Below, piece after piece: positions 1 to 6,650 of a stretch of DNA of 7,956 nt. Under the pieces are notes generated by a model, which made no database searches, was not told the DNA's origin, and worked only from the letters and a program-made list of their open reading frames with translations. Each line of letters starts with the position of its first letter. The first letter of the stretch is position 1. A program made the position numbers and the translations under genes. This DNA comes from Candidatus Poribacteria bacterium (GTDB lineage: Bacteria > Poribacteria > WGA-4E > WGA-3G): the NCBI GenBank assembly GCA_009845505.1, contig VXZL01000125.1, positions 1-7,956 on the forward strand, in the 5' to 3' direction.

Positions 1-146
1 ATCCGAGCCAACAAATCATTGTCGCACTCAACTTGGAAGAGGTCAAAAAACATTTAGCACCGCGAGTACAGCCGGGGGATGTCGTTCTTTTTGAGAATGA
101 TCTTCCGGACAACTATAATGAGGAACAGCGATCGGTTAACTATTAA
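1..146 (+). CDS. murF: C-terminal end of a MurF-like Mur ligase (5' truncated)
   Basis: An open frame enters from the left edge (first full codon at base 3) and ends at TAA 144-146, giving 47 residues. The tail contains PGDVVLFENDLPDNYNEE. I recall GDVVLFENDLPD-type endings from a MurF-like branch of Mur ligases, often annotated as UDP-N-acetylmuramoyl-tripeptide--D-alanyl-D-alanine ligase. It differs from the E. coli-type MurF ending, which carries a VLVKGSR-like motif. MurF would join D-Ala-D-Ala to UDP-MurNAc-tripeptide in the cytoplasm. The next gene makes that dipeptide and starts 4 bases after this stop, which supports the call. The ATP-binding and central domains lie outside the window, so the family assignment rests on the tail and the context. 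Another Mur-ligase-like protein is possible. Confidence 0.55.
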   Translation, partial: PSQQIIVALNLEEVKKHLAPRVQPGDVVLFENDLPDNYNEEQRSVNY

Positions 147-150
147 AAGA

Positions 151-1356
151 ATGTCAAAACATAATATAGCCCTCATATTTGGTGGATGTACGCCTGAACA
201 CGAAGTCTCAATCGTAACCGCACATCAGGTTTACCTCGCTTTAGAAGAAAATCATCATGTCATCCCAATTTACGTCACGAAAAATGGAGAATGGTTAACT
301 GGCAACGCATTACGCGATTTATCCAGTTTTACTGATGGAACACTCCCACATCCTTCCGATTTTGACAAAATTACTATCGAATTTTATCCTGAGCCAAAAT
401 TTGTTATTACCAGCAAACACTGGCTCGGCAAGAACGTTCAGAAAAGGACACTTCTTCCTGTAGATGTTGTTTTTCCGTCGATACACGGCATGCATGGGGA
501 GGATGGGACGCTCCAAGGGTTGCTCGAGCTTATGAACCTACCTTATGTCGGCGCGGGTGTTGTCGGTTCTGCTGTGGGTATGGATAAGATTATGATGAAG
601 GCGATTCTTGGTGAGAACACGCTTCCAGTACTTCCATATTTGTATTGGACGCGTCACGACTGGGATACGCGACGCGATGAGGTTCTCAAAGAGGTAGATG
701 CAACGCTATCCTATCCGCTCTTTGTCAAGCCTGCAATGAGCGGCTCAAGCATTGGAGTCAGCCATGTCAAAAATCAAACTGAACTCTGTGCTGCTGCTGA
801 GGTGGCGCGACAGTACTCTCGTAGGATACTCGTTGAAAAAGCTGTTGAGAGACCTCTTGAGATCAATTGTGCTGTCATGGGACTTGATGAACCGACACCA
901 TCTGTTTGCGAGCAACCTGTCTCACAAACTAATTTTCTCAGTTTTGATGACAAGTATATTCATCAGGAGGGCGAAAATGCAGGAATGGCAGGTGCTGAGC
1001 GCAAAATTCCTGCACCCATTTCCGAAGAACTAACGTCACATATACAAGGTCTTGCTGTCCGCACTTTTCGGGTCTTGGATTGCGCAGGTGTAGCACGTGT
1101 CGATTTTCTCGTGGATGCAGAATATAACGTCTATGTGAATGAGATCAACACTATTCCGGGCTCATATAGCTACTATCTGTGGACCCACCAAGATATTGCA
1201 TTTCCGAAGTTGGTGTCGGAACTTGTTGATTTGGCATTTAAGGCACACGCAGAGAAGAATGCATTAAACTATACTTATACGACGAACCTCCTAAGCCAAG
1301 CTGGCGCGAGTCTCGCGAAATTAAAAAACGGGGAGAAACTTGGGGGCACGGCGTAA
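151..1356 (+). CDS. ddl: D-alanine--D-alanine ligase (ATP-grasp)
   Basis: Ddl joins two D-Ala molecules with ATP in the cytoplasm to make the end of the peptidoglycan stem. The 401-residue product has GGCTPEHEVSI at 11-21 (Glu16 matches E. coli DdlB Glu15), HGMHGEDG at 112-119, the ATP-binding KPAMSGSSIGV at 193-203, K268-Y269 (E. coli K215-Y216), ARVDFLVD at 315-322 and EINTIPGS at 331-338, with the Mg-binding Glu331 and Asn333. It is longer than E. coli DdlB (about 306 residues) because of an expanded N-terminal half, a longer omega loop and a C-terminal tail of about 50 residues. The frame is open from before base 79, but those 24 extra codons overlap the murF-like gene. ATG 151 lies just before the family start and 4 bases after the upstream stop. 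No strong Shine-Dalgarno precedes it, so translational coupling is likely. The NTIPG-xxxxYLW ending marks a divergent Ddl branch. Confidence 0.95.
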   Translation: MSKHNIALIFGGCTPEHEVSIVTAHQVYLALEENHHVIPIYVTKNGEWLTGNALRDLSSFTDGTLPHPSDFDKITIEFYPEPKFVITSKHWLGKNVQKRTLLPVDVVFPSIHGMHGEDGTLQGLLELMNLPYVGAGVVGSAVGMDKIMMKAILGENTLPVLPYLYWTRHDWDTRRDEVLKEVDATLSYPLFVKPAMSGSSIGVSHVKNQTELCAAAEVARQYSRRILVEKAVERPLEINCAVMGLDEPTPSVCEQPVSQTNFLSFDDKYIHQEGENAGMAGAERKIPAPISEELTSHIQGLAVRTFRVLDCAGVARVDFLVDAEYNVYVNEINTIPGSYSYYLWTHQDIAFPKLVSELVDLAFKAHAEKNALNYTYTTNLLSQAGASLAKLKNGEKLGGTA

Positions 1357-1397
1357 TGTGCTACTGTAAAATCGCCATCGCTTTTTTGTAGGAAAAT

Positions 1398-2516
1398 ATG
1401 TTTTACCATCTCCTATACGAAAACCTCGTTGAAATCTTTTCACCATTCAACATTTTTCGTTATATCAGCTTCCGAGCAATTTATGCAACAGCAACCTCCC
1501 TCGTCATCGCTCTTGTTTTGGGACCTTTTATGATACAGAGGTTGAAGCAGCTACGCATCGGAGAACATATTCAGGAGGAGGTAGCTAACGCCCAAAAAAG
1601 TACTGAAAATCAAAACAAAGCCGGCGTGCCAACTATGGGAGGCGTGCTCATCATCGTCTCTGTGCTGATATCGGTTGTCTTCTGGTCGCGGTTAGACCAG
1701 CCTTATATCTACTTGATGATATTGACAACGCTTTGGTTTGGTGGCCTCGGGTTTCTTGATGATTATAACAAACTCGTGAAACAGCAGTCCTTAGGACTTC
1801 GTGGATGGCATAAAATTGGACTTCAGATCGTAGGTGCTTTGGCGATTGCAGTGTATCTTTACCAATGGGGGGGTGCCCACGGTGGGGATGTTGTGACACG
1901 TTCTTCGCTGAGTTTGCCATTTTTCAAAGAACTACAGCCCGATTTAGGGATATTCTTTATTCCTTTTGCCACATTGGTGATCGTCGGGGCATCCAACGCT
2001 GTCAATTTGACAGATGGGATGGATGGGTTGGCGATTGGGTGCACCCTCTTTGTTGCCGGTACGCTCGGTATAGTTGGGTATATGACCAGTCACAGCGAGA
2101 TTGCCGCGTATCTGAACATCTTTCATCTTCCTGTTAGCGGAGAGGTTACCGCAATTTTCTGTACAGCGTTAGTCGGAGCAGGCTTGGGATTTTTATGGTA
2201 TAACGGTCATCCGGCACAAGTCTTTATGGGAGATACTGGGTCACTGGCACTCGGTGCTACCCTTGGAACCGTTGCGGTGCTTATAAAGCAGGAATTTCTG
2301 CTCCTGATCGTCGGTGCTATTTTCGTCGCAGAGACACTATCGGTTATTATTCAGGTCTGGTCGTTCCGTACATTTGGCAAGCGTGTGTTTAAGATGTCAC
2401 CGATTCATTACCACTTCCTACTTTCGGGATGGAAAGAATCTAAAGTCGTTATCCGATTCTGGATTGTCGGGTTTATATTGGTCTTGATAGCTTTAAGTAC
2501 CTTGAAGCTCCGGTGA
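1398..2516 (+). CDS. mraY: Phospho-N-acetylmuramoyl-pentapeptide transferase (lipid I synthase)
   Basis: MraY is a polytopic inner-membrane enzyme. It transfers phospho-MurNAc-pentapeptide from UDP to undecaprenyl phosphate, giving lipid I. The 372-residue product is of normal length (E. coli 360) and shows about ten hydrophobic segments. Family motifs appear in order: KAGVPTMGG at 74-82 (usually GTPTMGG), FLDDYNK at 119-125 with the paired Asp121 and Asp122, NLTDGMDGLA at 203-212, FMGDTGSLALG at 276-286, and PIHYHFLLSGW at 335-345. The usual HHH motif reads HYH here (337-339). An AGGA at 1390-1393 lies 4 bases before the ATG and supports this start. A 41-base gap separates it from ddl. Neighbours on both sides act immediately before or after it in the pathway. 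Confidence 0.97.
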   Translation: MFYHLLYENLVEIFSPFNIFRYISFRAIYATATSLVIALVLGPFMIQRLKQLRIGEHIQEEVANAQKSTENQNKAGVPTMGGVLIIVSVLISVVFWSRLDQPYIYLMILTTLWFGGLGFLDDYNKLVKQQSLGLRGWHKIGLQIVGALAIAVYLYQWGGAHGGDVVTRSSLSLPFFKELQPDLGIFFIPFATLVIVGASNAVNLTDGMDGLAIGCTLFVAGTLGIVGYMTSHSEIAAYLNIFHLPVSGEVTAIFCTALVGAGLGFLWYNGHPAQVFMGDTGSLALGATLGTVAVLIKQEFLLLIVGAIFVAETLSVIIQVWSFRTFGKRVFKMSPIHYHFLLSGWKESKVVIRFWIVGFILVLIALSTLKLR

Positions 2517-2539
2517 AATAAACCGTTTGATACACACGG

Positions 2540-2563
2540 AGCGTCATAGACATCACGCTTTTT
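2540..2563 (+). terminator. Weak candidate hairpin and T-run between mraY and murD
   Basis: AGCGT (2540-2544) is complementary to ACGCT (2555-2559). A C-C mismatch and two further A-T pairs could extend the stem over an AGAC loop, and five T residues (2559-2563) follow directly. The shape is that of a small intrinsic terminator or attenuator in the 85-base gap. The stem is short with only three G-C pairs, and both flanking genes belong to one pathway, so partial read-through or chance is as likely as a true terminator. Confidence 0.25.
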
Positions 2564-2591
2564 GTTAAAAGAAATACACTCGCTGGGTCTT

Positions 2592-2596
2592 GGAAG
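2592..2596 (+). promoter_or_regulatory. Shine-Dalgarno for murD that decides its start
   Basis: GGAAG lies 5 bases before ATG 2602. A TTG in the same frame at 2590 would overlap this site and adds only MEEK. The spacing and the family N-terminus both favour ATG 2602. Confidence 0.6.
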
Positions 2597-2601
2597 AAAA
2601 A

Positions 2602-4008
2602 ATGAGGTTACAGGGGAAACATGTTACGGTTTTTGGCTTAAATCGGAGTGGTGTTGCCGCTGCAAAGTTGTTGCATGCACGAGGTGCGGCTGTCACACTT
2701 ACAGATACGCGTACATCCGAAGTGTTGTCAGCGGAAATTGCTGAACTCAATGCGTTTTCTGAACCAGGCGATATCCAAAAATATCTTGGAGGACATCCTA
2801 CAGAGTGCATCGTTGATGCTGATTTCATTGTTGTTTCACCAGGGGTGCCGCTGAATATTCCAATTCTGTGTGAGGCACGGGCGTGGAAAATTCCCATTCT
2901 CGCCGAATTAGAAATTGCTGCGAGGGTATGTCCAGCACCGATTGTGGCTATTACCGGAACGAAGGGCAAATCCACCACGACCTTGCTCACAGCAGCGATG
3001 TTAAAAGAGAGGGATCGGTTCACCAAGGTCTGTGTCGCAGGAAACATTGGTGTTCCCCTCGCAGCAGAGGTTGAGAACCTAACAGATCGAGACATAGTCG
3101 TTGTTGAGGCAAGTAGCTTTCAGTTGGAAAGTACTGTCGCTTTCCATCCAATGGTAAGTGTTGTGCTTAATTTTTCGCGCGATCATTTGGATAGACATGG
3201 AACGATGTCTGCCTATCGCGAGGCGAAACAAAAGATTTCCGAGAACCAGACTTCTGATGACTGGATGGTTCTCAACGGTTCGGATGCCTCTGTCAAGGGT
3301 TTCGCTGCATCTACGGCAGCAAGAGTTGTCTATTTTACAGATGAGGTTGTGAGTGAACACTCCTTGTTTTCGGGAACGTTTAAGAACGGTTTAGGACTTT
3401 TTGCACAGGACGATGGTGTGCGAGAGAAGATTTGTGATGTAGGGGATATTCCGCTTCCAGGGGCACACAACTTACAGAATATACTCGCAGCAGCGGCAGT
3501 CGCACGAATTTTCGGCGTTACAGGAACGCAGATTCAAGCCGCACTCCAAAATTTTGACAGATCGCACCCGGCTTTGGCACACGCTTTTGAACCGGTAGGG
3601 ACCTTAAATGATATTGAATTCATAAACGATTCAAAAGCGACAAACGTAGCGTCAGTCAAAGCGGCACTTGAATCGATACAGGGGCATCGAGTTATCCTGA
3701 TAATGGGCGGTTATGATAAGGGAAACGACTATACCCCCCTATCTGAAATCGTTCAGAACCGTGTTAAAGCCGCTGTTATGCTCGGAGAATACACGCAACA
3801 GATTGAAAAAACGCTCGCCAATACAACAGACATTGTGAAGGCAAAGACGATGGCGGAAGCGGTGCGGATCGCCTATAGGCACGCTACTGCTGGTGATGTT
3901 GTTCTCTTATCCCCTGCGAATGCCAGTTTTGATATGTACACTGACTATAAAGCACGCGGGATAGCCTTTAAGGAAGCAGTTCAGGCACTTCAACGCCTTA
4001 TTAATTAG
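2602..4008 (+). CDS. murD: UDP-N-acetylmuramoyl-L-alanine--D-glutamate ligase
   Basis: MurD adds D-Glu to UDP-MurNAc-L-Ala with ATP in the cytoplasm. The product from ATG 2602 has 468 residues (E. coli 438). It shows an N-terminal UDP-binding Rossmann fold (HVTVFGLNRSGVAAAK), the P-loop GTKGKSTTT at 119-127, EASSFQLE at 169-176, DHLDRHGT at 194-201, GAHNLQNILAA at 287-297, INDSKATN at 341-348, GGYDKGNDY at 369-377 and SPANASFDMYTDYKARG at 437-453 (commonly SPACASFD). Lys123, Glu169, His195, Asn290, Asn293 and Asp343 match six of the seven residues invariant in Mur ligases. The seventh, an Arg in the HR(F/L)E motif (E. coli Arg302), reads Ala328 in AHAFE. About four extra residues precede that motif. 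The stop overlaps the Shine-Dalgarno-like site of ftsW. Identity is secure; full activity is inferred. Confidence 0.96.
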   Translation: MRLQGKHVTVFGLNRSGVAAAKLLHARGAAVTLTDTRTSEVLSAEIAELNAFSEPGDIQKYLGGHPTECIVDADFIVVSPGVPLNIPILCEARAWKIPILAELEIAARVCPAPIVAITGTKGKSTTTLLTAAMLKERDRFTKVCVAGNIGVPLAAEVENLTDRDIVVVEASSFQLESTVAFHPMVSVVLNFSRDHLDRHGTMSAYREAKQKISENQTSDDWMVLNGSDASVKGFAASTAARVVYFTDEVVSEHSLFSGTFKNGLGLFAQDDGVREKICDVGDIPLPGAHNLQNILAAAAVARIFGVTGTQIQAALQNFDRSHPALAHAFEPVGTLNDIEFINDSKATNVASVKAALESIQGHRVILIMGGYDKGNDYTPLSEIVQNRVKAAVMLGEYTQQIEKTLANTTDIVKAKTMAEAVRIAYRHATAGDVVLLSPANASFDMYTDYKARGIAFKEAVQALQRLIN

Positions 4009-4012
4009 AGGA
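4007..4012 (+). promoter_or_regulatory. Distant Shine-Dalgarno-like site for ftsW
   Basis: AGAGGA overlaps the murD stop codon and lies 15 bases before ATG 4028, which is longer than usual. It is the only good purine-rich site in the 19-base gap. In-frame ATGs at 4154 and 4187 are alternatives for the ftsW start but have no clearly better site. Confidence 0.35.
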
Positions 4013-4027
4013 TTAAAAAACGCTACA

Positions 4028-5299
4028 ATGGCACTCAATTTCCAAAGACGAGACCGCAATAAGCAGAACTCCCCGGCTAATGTAAAGTCCGGACGCAATT
4101 ATTGGACGAACACACGCGCTTATAGTGTTGTCGAAGAAAACCAGAGACGGGTGATGGAAGAAACCTCTGCGTCAAGACCTGGACGAATGGATCGAGGCAT
4201 AATTGCCCTGACTTTCTGCCTCATTGCCATAGGTGTTTTGATGGTCTACAGTTCGAGCCATCTTCTCTCTTCAAGACACTATGACGGCTATAGTTACCGG
4301 TACTTGCAGATACACATTATTGCTTGTGCGATTGGTTTAACAGGGATGTTTGTGGCTTCCTATTTACCCTATAGATTTTATGCGAAGCATGCCAATCTTT
4401 TTTTGATCCTCTCTTTTGTAGGCTTACTCCTGGTCTTTGTACCGAGTTTGGGCGCAAGTGTGCAAGGGGCAGAGGGTGGGAGGTTTAACCGTTGGATTCG
4501 TATAGGGAACTTACCTATTAATTTTCAGCCTGTTGAATTTGCAAAAATAGCATTGGTCATCCATGTAGCGCATTTTATAAGCAGAGATCCAGAGCGCGCC
4601 AAGAGTTTCTTTAATGGTGTATTGCCGAATATATTGATTGTTGGTGCCGCTTTCGGATTGGTCGCAAGTCAACCTGATTTTGGTTCTGCTTTCTTATTAG
4701 CAGTGACGGTTTGTATCGTCCTTTTTATTGGAGGCATCCGAATTCTGCATGCCCTTGCACTTGCTGGCGCAGGCGTTGGACTCCTCAGCCTTCTCATAAT
4801 TCGGGACCCTTATAGACTCAAGCGGTTCTTGGACTATTTTGCTATGTTGAAGTCGCCGGATGCAGCAAACTATCAGTTAACCCGATCCTTGGATGCACTT
4901 GAAGGTGGTGGATTTCTTGGCGCAGGAATTGACAGTAGTCTACAGAAAATATCGCGGCTCCCTTATCCGCATACAGATTTTATCTTCGCTGTGTTGGGCG
5001 AAGAATTCGGATTCATTGGTGCTGTGACAGTAACAATCCTTTTTATGTTGTTTATATGGCGTGGGTTACATATTGCCCGACGTACAAATGATCTCTTCGC
5101 GTCTCTGCTCGCTACCGGTCTTACGGTCCTAATCGGTTTACAGGCATTCATCAACATTGGTGTTGTGACGGGATTATTGCCAACAAAAGGCATTACATTA
5201 CCCTTTGTCAGCTACGGTGGCTCATCAATTGTCCTCAGTTTGGTTGGGGTCGGTATACTTTTGAATATCTCGCGAACCACCAATCCAGCAAGGGATTAA
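4028..5299 (+). CDS. ftsW: Septal peptidoglycan polymerase FtsW (SEDS family)
   Basis: FtsW is a SEDS glycosyltransferase that polymerises lipid II at the division septum together with a class B PBP. The 423-residue product begins with a basic, polar cytoplasmic tail of about 55 residues, followed by about ten membrane segments. Motifs are GGRFNRWIRIG (150-160), INFQPVEFAK (164-173; usually QPSEF), QPDFG (215-219), NYQLTRSLDALEGGG (281-295), LPYPHTDFIF (311-320), EEFGFIGA (325-332) and LPTKGITLPFVSYGGSS (384-400). Asp317 and Lys387 correspond to E. coli Asp297 and Lys370. The FLDPWxDP-type stretch before YQ is replaced by a longer, different segment from FLD at 267-269. FtsW is chosen over the paralogue RodA because of its position between murD and murG. 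The start is less certain: ATG 4154 or 4187 would shorten the tail. Confidence 0.93.
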   Translation: MALNFQRRDRNKQNSPANVKSGRNYWTNTRAYSVVEENQRRVMEETSASRPGRMDRGIIALTFCLIAIGVLMVYSSSHLLSSRHYDGYSYRYLQIHIIACAIGLTGMFVASYLPYRFYAKHANLFLILSFVGLLLVFVPSLGASVQGAEGGRFNRWIRIGNLPINFQPVEFAKIALVIHVAHFISRDPERAKSFFNGVLPNILIVGAAFGLVASQPDFGSAFLLAVTVCIVLFIGGIRILHALALAGAGVGLLSLLIIRDPYRLKRFLDYFAMLKSPDAANYQLTRSLDALEGGGFLGAGIDSSLQKISRLPYPHTDFIFAVLGEEFGFIGAVTVTILFMLFIWRGLHIARRTNDLFASLLATGLTVLIGLQAFINIGVVTGLLPTKGITLPFVSYGGSSIVLSLVGVGILLNISRTTNPARD

Positions 5300-5364
5300 C
5301 GTCGTCCTGTGGTTTCGTAGGTTTTTTGTCCCACACGATTGAGTAGATTCTGATAAACTTAACT

Positions 5365-6564
5365 ATGACAGATTCTAAATTTTACGATACAAATTTATCA
5401 GACGCAAATAGTCTTTATCAAACAACTGTTGAGGAATGGGCAACAGAGAAAAAAGTCGTTATTGCTGGCGGTGGAACAGGCGGTCATATCTATCCTGCCA
5501 TCGGAATTGCTCAGGCACTACGACGCTTGGATGCTACGGTGGATATTGTGTTCATCGGCGGTCGAGATCGCTTGGAGTCAAAGTTAATTCCACAGCACGG
5601 CTTCCGTTTCATGCCTATTTCTGTTGCCGGTTTTCCGCGACGCTTGACTTTACAATGGGTTCCAGTGCTCTGGAAAGCCTTTCGCGGTCTCCTCCAGTCG
5701 TTGCACTACATGAAAGAACTGAAGCCGGACATCGTTATAGGAACCGGCGGGTATGTCTCAGGTCCAGTGCTTTTAGCTGGCCTCCTGTGCCGAATTCCGG
5801 TAGCTATTCAAGAACAAAACGCTTCAGTCGGTTTAACAAACGGGGTCTTGGCACGCTGGGCAAAAATGGCATACCTTGCTATGGAGTCTGTTCGTAATAG
5901 GAACTCGTTCCGACACACCGAGAGTGTCCAAGTTACGGGAAACCCGATTCGTCCTGCAATCGCCACGTTCCATAAATCTGAAGCGACTTATCGGAAATTC
6001 GGATTGTTGCCGGAGCGGAAGACGATCTTTGTGATGGGTGGAAGTCAAGGCGCACACGCTATCAATGACGCAATCGTGGCTGCATTGCCGCATTTACTGG
6101 AATTTGCTGACCGACTCCAAATAGTGCATCAGACAGGCGCAGCTGAGGCACAAACTATTCAGGCTGTGTATCACGACAAACTTGAATCACATCCCGAATT
6201 TCGATATTGTGTCCAACCCTTCTTTGATACTATTGAGGAGATCTATAGCATAGCAGATGTTATGGTATGTAGGGCGGGTGGAATGACTGTCGCTGAAGTT
6301 ACTGCTTGTGGCATTCCCGCAATTTTCATTCCTTTACCCTCGCAAACAGGGAATGACCAGGTATTGAATGCTCATGCTGTCGCAGAAAAGGGCGGTGCTG
6401 TTGTCCTTGAACAGGGCATGTTTACAGTAGAAGCCCTTGTTCAAAATCTTGTGAATATCGGACTTGATGAAAATACACATGAAAGAATGGTAGCTGCAAG
6501 TCGAGCACTCGGTAAACCATACGCCAGTGATCACATTGCCAGGTCTATTCTTTCGTTCACTTAG
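5365..6564 (+). CDS. murG: UDP-GlcNAc:lipid I GlcNAc transferase (lipid II synthase)
   Basis: MurG is a GT-B glycosyltransferase on the inner face of the membrane that adds GlcNAc to lipid I. The 399-residue product (E. coli 355) has the N-terminal loop GGGTGGHIYPA at 35-45, GTGGYVSGP at 126-134, QEQNASVGLTN at 149-159 (usually HEQN), VTGNPIR at 190-196, the second-domain GGSQGAHAIN at 225-234, and the UDP-GlcNAc site CRAGGMTVAE at 302-311 followed by PSQTGNDQVLNA at 325-336 (commonly HQ rather than DQ). About 28 polar residues precede the first strand. No ATG, GTG or TTG lies between codon 1 and that strand, and an in-frame TAG at 5344-5346 closes the frame upstream. The extension is therefore real if standard starts are used. 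No convincing Shine-Dalgarno precedes ATG 5365. A 65-base gap separates it from ftsW. Confidence 0.96.
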   Translation: MTDSKFYDTNLSDANSLYQTTVEEWATEKKVVIAGGGTGGHIYPAIGIAQALRRLDATVDIVFIGGRDRLESKLIPQHGFRFMPISVAGFPRRLTLQWVPVLWKAFRGLLQSLHYMKELKPDIVIGTGGYVSGPVLLAGLLCRIPVAIQEQNASVGLTNGVLARWAKMAYLAMESVRNRNSFRHTESVQVTGNPIRPAIATFHKSEATYRKFGLLPERKTIFVMGGSQGAHAINDAIVAALPHLLEFADRLQIVHQTGAAEAQTIQAVYHDKLESHPEFRYCVQPFFDTIEEIYSIADVMVCRAGGMTVAEVTACGIPAIFIPLPSQTGNDQVLNAHAVAEKGGAVVLEQGMFTVEALVQNLVNIGLDENTHERMVAASRALGKPYASDHIARSILSFT

Positions 6565-6650
6565 TTGTTTTTTGTAATTAAGGTTGATTTCTTGCCTCGT
6601 AATAGGTTAAAAAATTAAAAGATACTATTAAGTAAGGGCAAAACAACTGT
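6565..6650 (+). promoter_or_regulatory. AT-rich gap before murC, possible promoter region
   Basis: This 86-base spacer is the longest in the window and clearly richer in A and T than the genes, especially at 6601-6630. TTGATT (6584-6589) and TTGCCT (6592-6597) resemble a -35 box, but the A/T-rich hexamers downstream match a -10 box poorly. A promoter for murC and genes beyond it is possible and not demonstrated. The only other recognisable element is the purine-rich site at 6633-6638. Confidence 0.2.

Noticed and set aside
79..150. N-terminal extension of ddl by 24 codons
   Set aside because: These codons overlap the murF-like tail, fall outside the family start and have no ribosome site. 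ATG 151 fits better.
1357..1397. CTAC and GTAG with A and T runs between ddl and mraY, as a possible hairpin
   Set aside because: Only four terminal pairs plus A-T pairs form, with a poor loop, and mraY starts immediately after. Chance explains it.
2565..3095. Open frame of 176 codons on the - strand
   Set aside because: It is antisense to the 5' part of murD and the gap before it. The murD motifs settle the coding strand.
5302..5338. Inverted repeat after ftsW (TCGT and GTGG pairing with CCAC and ACGA)
   Set aside because: The stem is broken by a 3-base bulge, the loop is about 18 bases, and no T-run follows, so it is not a credible terminator.
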